64,000 nt of DNA from an uncultured Aquimarina sp. (GTDB lineage: Bacteria > Bacteroidota > Bacteroidia > Flavobacteriales > Flavobacteriaceae): positions 372,001 through 436,000 of the forward strand of contig NZ_CANMED010000004.1 of the NCBI RefSeq assembly GCF_947496855.1, read 5' to 3'. The notes below the pieces were generated by a model. It made no database searches. It worked only from the letters and a program-made list of their open reading frames with translations, and was not told the origin of the DNA. A program made the translations under genes and the position numbers. The stretch's first letter is position 1. The number at the start of each line of letters is the position of its first letter. This document shows positions 33,030 through 42,866 of the stretch, in pieces.

Positions 33030-33043
33030 CTATAACGTTATAG
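33030..33043. promoter_or_regulatory. 14-bp palindrome upstream of the second susC (possible LacI-family operator)
   Basis: CTATAACGTTATAG, identical to the site upstream of eno (4012-4025). It lies 120 bases before the susC start codon and about 61 bases upstream of the proposed -33 box. A position upstream of the core promoter would suit an activator more than a steric repressor. The first susC locus lacks this site although the rest of its leader is similar. Confidence 0.5.
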
Positions 33044-33104
33044 TTACATTTCCCATTATATAAGCCCTAACGAAATAATAATTTAATTTTTAACTAAATA
33101 AAAG

Positions 33105-33135
33105 TTGTTTAATTAAGATATTATTATGATTTTTG
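33105..33135 (+). promoter_or_regulatory. Promoter of the second susC-susD operon
   Basis: TTG (33105-33107), 20-base spacer, GATTTTTG (33128-33135). Both boxes and the spacer length match the first susC promoter, and the surrounding leader is alignable over roughly 100 bases. Confidence 0.6.
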
Positions 33136-33163
33136 GCATTGGCTAATTCAAATAAATTATAAA

Positions 33164-36100
33164 ATGAGAACAAAGTTTAGAGGAATTCTAACGCTATTGC
33201 TGGCGTTTGTAGTGCAACTAACGTTTGCACAAGAAAAAACGATCTCAGGTAATGTGACCGATAATAGTGGTCTACCATTACCAGGGGTAAATATCGTTGT
33301 AAAAGGTACTAGTAAGGGTACGCAATCTGATTTTGATGGTAATTATACTATTGAAGTAAATCGAGGAGCGGTTCTTTCATTTAGTTATCTAGGTTTTACA
33401 ACAAAAGAAGTTGCGGTTGGGGATGGAGACTCCATCAACATCCAACTTGCTGAAGATGCTGCTACCTTAGAAGAAGTAGTAGTTACTGCACAGGGTATTC
33501 GAAGAGAGAAAAAATCTTTAGGATATGCAGTTACAGTTGTACAAAGTGATGAAATCGAGCAAAAACCTGAATCTGATATCAATAGAGCATTAAATGGTAA
33601 AATACCTGGTGTTCAAATTACAGGAGCGGGTGGTGCTACAGGTAGTGCAACAAACGTATTCATTAGAACAAGTGTTTCTATTACTGGTAACAACCAACCA
33701 CTTTATATAGTAGATGGTGTTCCTTTTGAATCCAGTCCTAATACGACTGGTGGTTTTACATCTGGTACTACGAGTACTAGTAACCGTACGCTCGACTTAA
33801 ATCCAGATAACATTGCAAACATAAGTGTTCTTAAAGGTTTAAGTGCTGCCAATCTATATGGATCACGTGGTAGAAATGGAGTTATATTGATTACTACAAA
33901 AGCAGGTTCTACTGAAAAAAGTAACAAGAAATTTGAGGTGAGTTTTTCTAATACAACTTATATCACTCAAATATCTAATTTACCTGAATTTCAAAACACA
34001 TATGGACAAGGAGCTGACCAAGCTTTTAATCCTGGTTTTGTTGGTAACTGGGGTGCTGCATTTTCTGATATCGATAATGTTATTCATCCTTATGCTAACG
34101 GAAGAAACCCAGGGTTTGATCAATTATTTCCTCAATTTTTTGGGATAGAAATTCCTTATCAAGCTGCAGAAAACAATGTTAAAGATTTTTTCAGAACTGG
34201 TCTTGGTAGATCTACATCTGTTGGTGTATCAAGTGCTTCTGAAAAAGGAAACTTCAGTATTAACTACAACAATACTGATGAAGATGGATATATCGAAAGT
34301 AATAATTTAAGAAAAAACAGTTTTAGTATTGGTGGTAATTTAAAATTATCAAACAACTTTAATGTTGGTGGTACTCTTAATTATGTTAATACAACTCTTA
34401 GGACTCCTCCTATTAGTGCGAGTAACGGTATTGGAGCGCTTACTATTTTCCAAAGACTTTTATTTATTCCTAGAAATATTGACTTAACAAACTTACCATT
34501 TCAAAATCCGGTTGATGGTTCTAGTGTTTATTACAGACCTGATATCGAAAATCCATATTGGTTACTTGATAATGCAGGTACTTCATCTGATACTAGAAGA
34601 ACATATGGTTCTTTCAATGCTGGATATACTTTTAATGATCATATTAGTCTACAATATACATTTGGTCTTGATACCTATACAGACTTACAACGTTTTTCTG
34701 TAAATAAAGGGGCAGTTGCCAGAGCAGAATACCAAGTAGGTTACCTAAGAACAACTACATCAACAAACGAAATTTTAAATCATAGAGCTATTTTAAATTT
34801 TGATGGTTACCGTGCTGGTAACTTCAGATTTGGTGCGTTAGTTGGATTTGAGAGTAGACGTGATGAGTTTGGAAGAGACGGAATCGCAAGTACTAATCAA
34901 GTTGTATTTGGAAGACAAAATCATGATAATTATATCAATCATAACAGTCTTGACCCAGTATCGGGTGTAGATTTACAATTTAACGATGAGAGAAATGTAG
35001 TTGGTTTCTTTGGAGAAGTTAAGGTAGATTACAACGACTACTTATACGCTACAATATCAGGAAGAAATGACTGGGTGTCTAACGTTCAACCAGCAAACAG
35101 ATCAATTTTCTATCCAAGTACATCAATTTCCTTTATTCCTACTTCAGCATTTGAAGGATTAAGAGGTGATGTTCTTAATTTTCTAAAAATACGTGGAGGT
35201 TATGCTACATCAGCAGGTTTCCCAACATTATTTAGAACAGCTCAACAGCTAAATTCTGTAGCTAATGCATTTGGTCCAAGTACTAACCCTACTACTACAA
35301 ACACATTTTCTGGCTTTTTAGCTAATCCAGACTTAAAGCCAGAACTACACAGAGAGATAGAATTAGGTATTGAAGCAAATTTCTTTAATAGTAGAATTAC
35401 ATTAGATGCTAGTGTATATTCTAGGGTATCGAAAGATCAAATCTTACAACGAAATTTGGGTCCATCTACAGGGTTTTCAGCACAATTTTTTAATGCTGGT
35501 CAAATTGATGGAGAAGGTATAGAAATTGCCTTAGGTTTAACACCTGTAAAAACGGATTCTTTTTCTTGGAATATACAGAATAACTTTACTGCTGCTGAAA
35601 CAGAAGTTGTAGAGATTCCTGAAGAAAGAATTTTAACATCAGGATTCGGAGGATTAGGTAACTATGCAATAGAAGGTTTACCATTAGGTGTGATCGTAGG
35701 AACTTATTATATAAGAGATGACAATGGTAACATACTTGTGGACGCTACAAATACAACTACACAAGGAAGATATTTAACAAGTAACGATGTTCCTGTTGAA
35801 GACAATTTAGCTGTTATTGGAGATCCAAATCCAGACTGGAGAATGACTACTATCAATACCTTTAGCTATAAAGGGCTTTCTCTATCAGCACAGTTAGAGT
35901 ATACTCACGGTGGTGATATTCTTTCGAATACTGCCTCTAACCTACTAACAAGAGGTGTTACTAGAGATACAGAAGATAGAGAATCTACAACTATATTACC
36001 GGGTGTTGTCGGAAATCCTACTACAGGACTTCCTGTTTTGGATGCCAACGGACAACCAATACAGAATACAGTTCAAATTGGTGCAAATGACATCTATTTC

Positions 36101-36394
36101 CAGAATGTATTCAGAGCAAATGAAGGGCAAGTTTTTGACGGTTCAACACTAAGATTAAGAGATGTAACCTTAGCATATAAATTATCAGAAGAAATGTTAG
36201 CAAAGACTCCTTTCGGAAGTATTTCATTCGCTATATCTGGTCAAAACATATGGTACAAAGCTTACAACTTTCCTGAATATCTAAATTTTGATCCGGAAGT
36301 ATTAAGTACAGGTGTTGGTAATGGACAAGGATTAGACTTCCAAACTGCTCCTACATCTAAAAGATATTCTTTTAGTATAAAAGCTACTTTTTAA
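33164..36394 (+). CDS. SusC/RagA-family TonB-dependent outer-membrane transporter, 1076 aa
   Basis: Signal peptide ending VQLTFAQ, carboxypeptidase-D-like domain (KTISGNVTDNSGLPLPGVNI), plug with LEEVVVTAQGIRREKKSLGYAV and PLYIVDGVPFESS, then barrel to the terminal Phe (RYSFSIKATF). The N-terminal 100 residues are very close to those of the first SusC (24754-27933), but the barrel is different, so the ligands probably differ. Followed 18 bases later by its SusD-like partner. Confidence 0.93.
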   Translation: MRTKFRGILTLLLAFVVQLTFAQEKTISGNVTDNSGLPLPGVNIVVKGTSKGTQSDFDGNYTIEVNRGAVLSFSYLGFTTKEVAVGDGDSINIQLAEDAATLEEVVVTAQGIRREKKSLGYAVTVVQSDEIEQKPESDINRALNGKIPGVQITGAGGATGSATNVFIRTSVSITGNNQPLYIVDGVPFESSPNTTGGFTSGTTSTSNRTLDLNPDNIANISVLKGLSAANLYGSRGRNGVILITTKAGSTEKSNKKFEVSFSNTTYITQISNLPEFQNTYGQGADQAFNPGFVGNWGAAFSDIDNVIHPYANGRNPGFDQLFPQFFGIEIPYQAAENNVKDFFRTGLGRSTSVGVSSASEKGNFSINYNNTDEDGYIESNNLRKNSFSIGGNLKLSNNFNVGGTLNYVNTTLRTPPISASNGIGALTIFQRLLFIPRNIDLTNLPFQNPVDGSSVYYRPDIENPYWLLDNAGTSSDTRRTYGSFNAGYTFNDHISLQYTFGLDTYTDLQRFSVNKGAVARAEYQVGYLRTTTSTNEILNHRAILNFDGYRAGNFRFGALVGFESRRDEFGRDGIASTNQVVFGRQNHDNYINHNSLDPVSGVDLQFNDERNVVGFFGEVKVDYNDYLYATISGRNDWVSNVQPANRSIFYPSTSISFIPTSAFEGLRGDVLNFLKIRGGYATSAGFPTLFRTAQQLNSVANAFGPSTNPTTTNTFSGFLANPDLKPELHREIELGIEANFFNSRITLDASVYSRVSKDQILQRNLGPSTGFSAQFFNAGQIDGEGIEIALGLTPVKTDSFSWNIQNNFTAAETEVVEIPEERILTSGFGGLGNYAIEGLPLGVIVGTYYIRDDNGNILVDATNTTTQGRYLTSNDVPVEDNLAVIGDPNPDWRMTTINTFSYKGLSLSAQLEYTHGGDILSNTASNLLTRGVTRDTEDRESTTILPGVVGNPTTGLPVLDANGQPIQNTVQIGANDIYFQNVFRANEGQVFDGSTLRLRDVTLAYKLSEEMLAKTPFGSISFAISGQNIWYKAYNFPEYLNFDPEVLSTGVGNGQGLDFQTAPTSKRYSFSIKATF

Positions 36395-36412
36395 TAACAA
36401 ATTAAATTGAAA

Positions 36413-38029
36413 ATGAAAAAAATTAAAAATAATATAAGTAGATACTTTGTAGGGGTTGCTACATCTGTTGCCATCCTATTAGGATCTTGTGATACAACAG
36501 AGTTAGACCTTACAGTTTCGCCAAATACGCTTTCTCCTGAAAGTGCCGATCCAAACTTCATCTTAAACCAAATGCAAATTGATTTAAATCGATTGTTTGA
36601 GGGGGTTAGAGATGAAGCCACAACTACTATGAGATTGGCTAATATGTTTGGCGCATATCAGAGTAATATAGAAAATACTACATTTAATGCTTTTGCTCCT
36701 CCTTCTGATGATAATGTTTGGACAAGAGCATATCGTATAAATGGAAATAGACTTTTATTAGAATCTTTAGCGGAGGCTAATCCAGATATAGTTCAACAGA
36801 AATCAATAGGAGGATTAATAACTGCCTATACGTTTACTCTGTTTGTAGATATTTTTGGAGATATTCCATTTAGTGAGGCAAATGATTCAGGAATTCTTAA
36901 TCCTTCAGCTGATGATCAGGTTGCGATTTATGAAGAGATGTTCTTATTAATTGATGAAAGCATTAGTGCATTACAAGGAGAAACCAGTAGAGTAATATCT
37001 AACGACTTGTTTTATGCTAATGGAGATTTGACGAATTGGATTAAATTCGGAAATACATTAAAATTAAAAATGTATAATCAAATTAGTAATATAGATGCTA
37101 CTAGAGCAACAACAGGTATCAATGCTTTAATTGCAGGTGGTAATTTAATGGAAACTGCAAGTGACGATTTCCAATTTAGTTATACCACTGACAGTGCTCC
37201 AGCAGAAAGTAGACACCCTTATTTTACGGAAAATTATCTTCCTGGAGGTGCAGCCATCTATATGAGTAATGACTTAATGAGAAGAATGAGAGATAGTGAT
37301 GACCCTAGGTTACGATACTATTTTTACAGACAATCTTTAACTGATCCATCTGGTGATGATTTGCCATGTACAACCACTTTAGCTCAATGTTACATTGGTG
37401 GCTTTTATTGGGGAAGAGAACATACTAATGCACAAGGAATTCCAGCTGATAACTTAGCCAGAACTATTTACGGTATTTATCCTGGTGGTGGAGCATTTGA
37501 TAATGACAATAATACACCAGGTACTTTAAACACAGGATTAAATGGGGCCGGAATTAACCCTATCTTATTATCTAGTTATGCAAAATTCATACAAGCTGAG
37601 GCAGCTATAACTCTAGGAACTACAGGTGATCCTAGAACTCTTTTAGAAGAAGGAGTAAGAAATCATATCGCTAAAGTAATGGCTTTTGGAGCTGCAGATG
37701 CTGAAGCTGCATTTATACCAAGTACGGCTGATGTAGATACTTTTGTTAATGGTGTATTAAGTGATTATGATGCTGCTACTACCGATACGGAGAGACAGAC
37801 TATTATTATAGAGCAATATTACATTACTACCTATGGTAATGGTATAGAAGCATTTAACTTCTATAGAAGAACTGGTCTTCCTGAACTTGAGGATCCAATT
37901 GATGCTTCACCATTCCCAAGATCATTTATAGTACCAGGAGATGAGGTAAATGTGAATCCTAATTTTGATTTTAATCAACTTACAGATCAAGTTTTCTGGG
38001 ATAACAATCCTGCAGGCTTCATCGATTAA
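36413..38029 (+). CDS. SusD/RagB-family lipoprotein (SusD-like group 2), 538 aa
   Basis: Start set at the ATG at 36413; a TTG six bases upstream is in frame but less likely. Lipobox GSC with Cys26, then NPNFILNQMQIDLNRLF-type helices and the C-terminal EAFNFYRRTGLPELEDPID and PRSFIVPGDEVN that fit the SusD-like outer-membrane lipoprotein group. Partner of the preceding SusC. Two further small lipoprotein genes follow in the same operon. Confidence 0.85.
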   Translation: MKKIKNNISRYFVGVATSVAILLGSCDTTELDLTVSPNTLSPESADPNFILNQMQIDLNRLFEGVRDEATTTMRLANMFGAYQSNIENTTFNAFAPPSDDNVWTRAYRINGNRLLLESLAEANPDIVQQKSIGGLITAYTFTLFVDIFGDIPFSEANDSGILNPSADDQVAIYEEMFLLIDESISALQGETSRVISNDLFYANGDLTNWIKFGNTLKLKMYNQISNIDATRATTGINALIAGGNLMETASDDFQFSYTTDSAPAESRHPYFTENYLPGGAAIYMSNDLMRRMRDSDDPRLRYYFYRQSLTDPSGDDLPCTTTLAQCYIGGFYWGREHTNAQGIPADNLARTIYGIYPGGGAFDNDNNTPGTLNTGLNGAGINPILLSSYAKFIQAEAAITLGTTGDPRTLLEEGVRNHIAKVMAFGAADAEAAFIPSTADVDTFVNGVLSDYDAATTDTERQTIIIEQYYITTYGNGIEAFNFYRRTGLPELEDPIDASPFPRSFIVPGDEVNVNPNFDFNQLTDQVFWDNNPAGFID

Positions 38030-38046
38030 TTTAATTTACAAAAGAC

Positions 38047-38958
38047 ATGAAAAACTTACATAAAATATTAGTCTTATTGTCATTAACCATGATTATTTCA
38101 TGTACCGATGACAGTAAAAATCCTTTACCTGATTTTGCTGCTTCTCAAGGTTCATTTATTCGCTTTGTAGATGAAATAGCTCCTGCAACTGTTAGTTTTG
38201 CAGTTCCTGCTGAAGCTAGTTTATCTTTACCAATAGAGGACGTAAATGGAAACACCACTAGTTATACTTTAGATATGGTAGCAACTGTAGGTGGTAATGT
38301 TGCTATTGTAGATGATTTTATTACAATTGACAGTTTTCCAGCTACATTAACAATTAGTGCGCAAATGATAGCAGATGCTTTAAATATGCCATTAAGTGAT
38401 TTAGATTTTGGTGACAACTTTGCTTTTGTTGCCGAAGCGGTGAGAAATGACGGTGTTGCATTTACTGGACAAGTTCCTGTTTTTGATGGAGATACTGGCA
38501 TTCTTTCAGGTGGTAACACTTCTGCAAATCTATTAACTGGAGTATACAGAAACGCAATGGCATTTAATTTCACTTTTGCGTGTCCTGTATTTACTACTGC
38601 AGATGTAGTAGGTACTTATGATGTTCTTAATTTTAGTTTTGGTGCTACATTCCCTATCAATACTGCAACAAGAGAAATCATAGCTGGACCTGGTGATGGT
38701 CAAATCACTATTGTTGGTGGAGAATATCCTGATTATGGTGCTGATGATTTAGTACTGAATGTGAATTTCACTACTGGGACTGTATCTCGTGGTGCCGATG
38801 GACTAGCTTTTGACGCTGCTGCCGGTGCTTTCGCAACTGATAATTATGGTGATGTATCAGGATTAGTACTTCCTTGTGCTGGTGGATTAATTAACTTAAC
38901 AGTTGATTTTGACGCATTTGCAGGAAATGCACATCCATTTAACCTTCAAAAACAATAA
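38047..38958 (+). CDS. Lipoprotein of a SusCD operon, SusE/F-position, 303 aa
   Basis: Lipoprotein signal with lipobox IISC (Cys19) followed by TDDS, a surface-export-like acidic start. The rest is Ala/Gly/Asp-rich and beta-strand-like. The segment ADVVGTYDVLNFSFGATFP to the end looks like a small beta-sandwich domain and has two Cys residues (FACPVF, VLPCAGG) that could form a disulfide. No named family recognised. By position after SusD it may be a surface ligand-binding accessory, like SusE/SusF; this is inferred from context only. Confidence 0.7.
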   Translation: MKNLHKILVLLSLTMIISCTDDSKNPLPDFAASQGSFIRFVDEIAPATVSFAVPAEASLSLPIEDVNGNTTSYTLDMVATVGGNVAIVDDFITIDSFPATLTISAQMIADALNMPLSDLDFGDNFAFVAEAVRNDGVAFTGQVPVFDGDTGILSGGNTSANLLTGVYRNAMAFNFTFACPVFTTADVVGTYDVLNFSFGATFPINTATREIIAGPGDGQITIVGGEYPDYGADDLVLNVNFTTGTVSRGADGLAFDAAAGAFATDNYGDVSGLVLPCAGGLINLTVDFDAFAGNAHPFNLQKQ

Positions 38959-38962
38959 TAAA

Positions 38963-39847
38963 ATGAAAAATTATAAATATATATTATCACTATCTGTTAT
39001 TCTTGCAGGATTTGCTTCTTGTGACGGTGAAGATAATGAGCTAAACAATGTAGTACTGCCAGAAGCACCTTCTGTAAATGTAACAGCTACTGTTACTCCT
39101 AGTGCTACTTTTACATCTATAGGAAGTGATTTAGACTTTGATATCTCAGTTCCTCAAGGTTTTTCTAACGACGCTATAATCCAAGTTGATTCAAAATCTG
39201 GTTCAATTCTTTCAACTACTCAGGTAAGATTAGAAGATGGTGCAACAACTGGTTCGGGTACCATCACTGTTCTAGATATAGACGCAGGGATTGGATATAC
39301 TCCTGAAAAAGTTGCAATTACTGCTTCTGGAGTAAGATTGGTGACTATTGAAGGTGAAGGTACTGATGAAACAGTTACTCCTGTAGCTAATGACAATACA
39401 GCCTTAAGTTCTGAAGCAGTCATCATTGATGTTTATAACCAATTTCCAGCAGTTTCTGCTGTTGGTAATATGAATTTATTGGTAGACTGGAGTGGTGCAC
39501 CTTCTAATGATCTGGATCTTAGAGGTACTCTTACTGGCCTTGGTGATATAGATCCTCCTTCTCAAACGGGAACTAGATACGAAAGCCTATCAATTGCATC
39601 TAATTTTCCAGATGGTGAATTTGTTTTTTCTGTACAGATTTTTAATACAGTAGAAACTCAAACAACAGCTGATATAGAATACACAGTATTTTATTCGTTA
39701 CCAGACGGAACTGTTGCTTTCTTTACAGGTACTCTACCTGCTGGATCTGAAACTTGGGATGGCTCAGCTGGAGATTATGACTCTGCATCAATTGGGGTAG
39801 CAAGAGTTATTAAAGCTGGAACTACTTATACTGTTACTTCTCTTTAA
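38963..39847 (+). CDS. Lipoprotein, last gene of the second SusCD operon, 294 aa
   Basis: The start at 38963 gives MKNYKYILSLSVILAGFASC, a clean lipoprotein signal with Cys20 and an acidic DGEDNE sequence after it. An earlier in-frame ATG at 38903 lies within the preceding gene and gives no signal. The C-terminal portion (NLLVDWSGAPSNDLDLRGTL ... VFSVQIFNTVETQTTADIEY) is reminiscent of bacterial pre-peptidase or lectin-like beta-sandwich domains. Function unknown. A strong terminator follows. Confidence 0.7.
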   Translation: MKNYKYILSLSVILAGFASCDGEDNELNNVVLPEAPSVNVTATVTPSATFTSIGSDLDFDISVPQGFSNDAIIQVDSKSGSILSTTQVRLEDGATTGSGTITVLDIDAGIGYTPEKVAITASGVRLVTIEGEGTDETVTPVANDNTALSSEAVIIDVYNQFPAVSAVGNMNLLVDWSGAPSNDLDLRGTLTGLGDIDPPSQTGTRYESLSIASNFPDGEFVFSVQIFNTVETQTTADIEYTVFYSLPDGTVAFFTGTLPAGSETWDGSAGDYDSASIGVARVIKAGTTYTVTSL

Positions 39848-39878
39848 TATATTAAAATAGAAGTAACATTAATAAAAC

Positions 39879-39916
39879 AGTAAAGGTTGCCTAATTATAG
39901 GCAACCTTTACTATTT
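39879..39916 (+). terminator. Intrinsic terminator of the second SusCD operon
   Basis: A 14-bp perfect stem AGTAAAGGTTGCCT / AGGCAACCTTTACT (39879-39892 with 39899-39912) with a 6-base loop. The following T content is modest (ATTT), but on the minus strand the site is symmetrical. It lies 31 bases after the lipoprotein stop and just before rlmB. Confidence 0.75.
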
Positions 39917-39932
39917 AAAACAATACTTATTA

Positions 39933-40667
39933 ATGAAAAACGAATCACAAATCTTTGGAATAAGAGCAGTAATCGAAGCAATTAATTCAGGTAAAACGAT
40001 TGACAAACTTTTTATCCAAAAAGGTTTACAAGGAGAACTAGCCAAAGAGCTGATAAACCTACTAAACAAAGAAAGCCTCAGTTTTTCTTACGTACCTGTA
40101 GAAAAGCTTAATAGACTCACTCGTAAAAATCATCAAGGCGTTGTTGCTCATATAGCACCAATTGAATTTCAGGATTTAGAAAACTTAGTACTTCAGGTGA
40201 TAGAATCTGGTAAGACTCCCCTATTTTTGATCCTTGACCAGTTATCTGATGTTCGTAATTTTGGTGCAATTATTAGAACTGCAGAATGCACGGGTGTGCA
40301 TGGAATAATTATCCAAAAGAAAGGTGGAGCTCCAGTAAGTGCTGATACTGTAAAAACCTCTGCTGGTGCTATATTCAAAATTCCAATTTGCAAGGTCGAT
40401 CATATTAAAGACGCTATGTTTTATTTACAAGCATCAGGGGTTCAAATAGTAGCAGCAACCGAAAAAGCAGCTTCCCCTATCTATGATATTGATGTAACCA
40501 CTCCTACAGCAATAGTTATGGGTAGTGAAGGTAAAGGCATATCTAACTCTGTATTAAAAATTGCTGATCATATGGCTAAATTACCAATGTACGGAGAAAT
40601 AGCCTCTTTAAACGTTTCTGTTGCCTGTGGTGTATTCTTATATGAAGCTATAAGACAAAGGATGTAA
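39933..40667 (+). CDS. rlmB: 23S rRNA (guanosine-2'-O)-methyltransferase RlmB, 244 aa
   Basis: SpoU/TrmH-family SAM-dependent methyltransferase that modifies the peptidyl-transferase loop region of 23S rRNA. The N-terminal substrate-binding domain begins FGIRAVIEAINSGKTIDKLF. The SPOUT domain has the three motifs: SDVRNFGAIIRTAE, VMGSEGKGIS and LPMYGEIASLNVSVACGVFLYE. Full length. Convergent with the rhomboid gene. Confidence 0.92.
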   Translation: MKNESQIFGIRAVIEAINSGKTIDKLFIQKGLQGELAKELINLLNKESLSFSYVPVEKLNRLTRKNHQGVVAHIAPIEFQDLENLVLQVIESGKTPLFLILDQLSDVRNFGAIIRTAECTGVHGIIIQKKGGAPVSADTVKTSAGAIFKIPICKVDHIKDAMFYLQASGVQIVAATEKAASPIYDIDVTTPTAIVMGSEGKGISNSVLKIADHMAKLPMYGEIASLNVSVACGVFLYEAIRQRM

Positions 40668-40683
40668 GAACCAATAAATATTA

Positions 40684-41427
40684 CTAATTCTCTTTAGAAG
40701 AATGATCTTTAGATTTATATTCATATACTATTTCTATATCACCTTCTTCTTCTTCGGGTAGTTTTTCGATAAAATTACCATGTTCATCAAAATGATTTAG
40801 AAACTCATCATCATCAGGGTTATAATCTGAAGATTCCCAATAATATGTTTTTGGTTTGGCGATCCCTCTTTTTATCAAGAAAGCTAACAATACACCGACT
40901 ATTAAACCCGATAAATGTCCTTCCCAAGAGATTTTTGGATCCACTGGTAATGTATACCAAATCATGCTACCATATATAAAGACAACTACAAATGACAATG
41001 CGATTAACCTAAAATGTTTTGCTATTATTCCTTTAAAAAACAGAAACCCAAAAAGCATATAAATAACTCCACTAGCTCCTATATGGTTTGCCGGCCGACC
41101 TAATAACCAAGTCATTGCTCCTGTAAACAAAGCTCCTAAGAATAGTACCTTCCAAGAATTTTTTGGATAAAAGAAAAAAAGCGCCATCGATAAAATTAAT
41201 AGCGGCAAAGTATTATGCCATAAATGCGATAAATCTCCGTGAATAAATGGAGAAAAAAGCACTCCTCTAAGCCCTGTTAAAGTTCTTGGGTATATTCCAA
41301 AATGATTAAAATCAAAGCCAAAGCGAATCTCAAACCAAAAAGTAATCCAGATAACCAACACAAATAATAATGGATATCCAATAACTCCGGTACTAAATTT
41401 AAAATCATTACTTCCTTCCATAGTCAT
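40684..41427 (-). CDS. Rhomboid-family intramembrane serine protease, 247 aa
   Basis: Cleaves membrane proteins within the bilayer. Six hydrophobic segments. Catalytic Ser119 in NHIGASGVIY and His171 in WEGHLSG form the Ser-His dyad; HGDLSHLWHN in the first loop is the conserved His/Asn region. A 60-residue acidic cytoplasmic tail (PDDDEFLNHFDEHG to SKDHSSKEN) follows. Start at 41427; a Met two codons later is equally possible. Substrates unknown. Confidence 0.88.
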   Translation of the reverse strand: MTMEGSNDFKFSTGVIGYPLLFVLVIWITFWFEIRFGFDFNHFGIYPRTLTGLRGVLFSPFIHGDLSHLWHNTLPLLILSMALFFFYPKNSWKVLFLGALFTGAMTWLLGRPANHIGASGVIYMLFGFLFFKGIIAKHFRLIALSFVVVFIYGSMIWYTLPVDPKISWEGHLSGLIVGVLLAFLIKRGIAKPKTYYWESSDYNPDDDEFLNHFDEHGNFIEKLPEEEEGDIEIVYEYKSKDHSSKEN

Positions 41428-41573
41428 TTAATACAAATCAAAAAACCATCCAAAAATCAAACACCGCTAATTTGTCAGTAATTCGAACATTCAAACCATA
41501 TGAAAAGTGTCAGAAACTAATTGAACAATGAATAAAGTTACTAATTATAATATATCTACTTAATGCTCTTTAG

Positions 41574-41581
41574 TACCTTTG
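41574..41581 (+). promoter_or_regulatory. -7 promoter element very close to rarA start
   Basis: TACCTTTG matches TAnnTTTG exactly and ends only 5 bases before the ATG at 41587. If used, transcription would begin at or next to the start codon, giving a leaderless mRNA. No clear TTG -33 box was found at the usual distance. Confidence 0.4.
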
Positions 41582-41586
41582 TGATC

Positions 41587-42864
41587 ATGAATAAACCACT
41601 GGCAGAAAGAATACGACCTAAATCTTTAGAGGAATACTTGAGTCAAGAGCATTTAATTGGTGATGACGGTTCATTAATTAAACAAATTAAAAAAGGAATT
41701 ATTCCTTCTTTAATTCTTTGGGGGCCTCCTGGAGTAGGAAAAACTACCTTGGCTAATATCATAGCTAATGAGTCTGGTAGACCGTTCTACACTCTTAGTG
41801 CTATTAACAGCGGTGTAAAAGAAGTACGTGAGGTAATTGATAAAGCAAAACAAAGTGGTGGGTTATTTACTTCCAAAAACCCAATCTTATTTATTGATGA
41901 GATTCATCGTTTTAGTAAATCTCAGCAAGATTCTTTGTTAGGAGCTGTAGAAAAAGGTTGGATCACATTAATAGGAGCTACCACAGAGAATCCAAGTTTC
42001 GAGGTGATTCCTGCTCTCCTATCCCGTTGTCAGGTATATGTTCTTAATCCTTTTGGAAAAAAAGAATTAGAAGCCCTACTAGATAGAGCAATGCAACAAG
42101 ATGACTATTTACTATCAAAAAAGATAAAACTCAAGGAAACAGAAGCATTACTTAGATTAAGTGGCGGAGATGCTAGAAAATTATTAAACATTTTTGAATT
42201 AATAGTTTCTAGTCAGGATCAAGATGATATTATAATTACCAACGATCTTGTTTTAAAACTAGTACAACAAAACACCGTTAGATACGACAAAACAGGAGAA
42301 CAACATTATGACATCATTTCAGCATTTATTAAATCTGTTAGAGGAAGTGATCCTAACGCAGCTGTATACTGGCTAGCACGAATGATTGAAGGTGGAGAAG
42401 ACCTAAAATTCCTAGCCCGTAGAATGCTCATATTAGCATCCGAAGATATTGGAAATGCTAACCCTACCGCATTAATTATGGCTAATAATACGTTTCAGGC
42501 GGTTACAACTATAGGTTATCCCGAAGCTAGAATTGTTTTAAGTCAATGTGCCGTTTATTTGGCGACTTCTCCAAAAAGCAATGCATCATATATGGCTATT
42601 AATAAAGCTCAGCAATTAGTGAGACAAACCGGAGATTTATCTGTGCCCTTGCATATTAGAAATGCTCCAACTAAATTAATGAAAGAATTAGGCTATGGCG
42701 AAGATTATAAATACGCTCATGATCATAACAAAAACTTTATACACCAAGAATTTCTTCCTGAATCAATAGAAAACACAAAACTTTATGAACCAGGTAATAA
42801 TCAGCGCGAAAATGCACTAAGAACTTTTCTAAAATCTCGTTGGGGTGATAAATACAATTACTAG
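41587..42864 (+). CDS. rarA: Replication-associated recombination protein A (AAA+ ATPase), 425 aa
   Basis: Clamp-loader-like ATPase acting at stalled replication forks. Start at 41587 gives [25 protein letters not shown], the family N-terminus; an in-frame ATG at 41563 would precede the likely promoter box. Walker [12 protein letters not shown], Walker [11 protein letters not shown], sensor [11 protein letters not shown], then the C-terminal tetramerisation domain ([42 protein letters not shown]). Ends 2 bases from the convergent next gene. Confidence 0.95.
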   Translation: MNKPLAERIRPKSLEEYLSQEHLIGDDGSLIKQIKKGIIPSLILWGPPGVGKTTLANIIANESGRPFYTLSAINSGVKEVREVIDKAKQSGGLFTSKNPILFIDEIHRFSKSQQDSLLGAVEKGWITLIGATTENPSFEVIPALLSRCQVYVLNPFGKKELEALLDRAMQQDDYLLSKKIKLKETEALLRLSGGDARKLLNIFELIVSSQDQDDIIITNDLVLKLVQQNTVRYDKTGEQHYDIISAFIKSVRGSDPNAAVYWLARMIEGGEDLKFLARRMLILASEDIGNANPTALIMANNTFQAVTTIGYPEARIVLSQCAVYLATSPKSNASYMAINKAQQLVRQTGDLSVPLHIRNAPTKLMKELGYGEDYKYAHDHNKNFIHQEFLPESIENTKLYEPGNNQRENALRTFLKSRWGDKYNY

Positions 42865-42866
42865 AA

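Noticed and set aside
36407..36412. TTG start for the second SusD
   Set aside because: The ATG two codons later has the normal lipoprotein N-terminus and needs no rare start codon.
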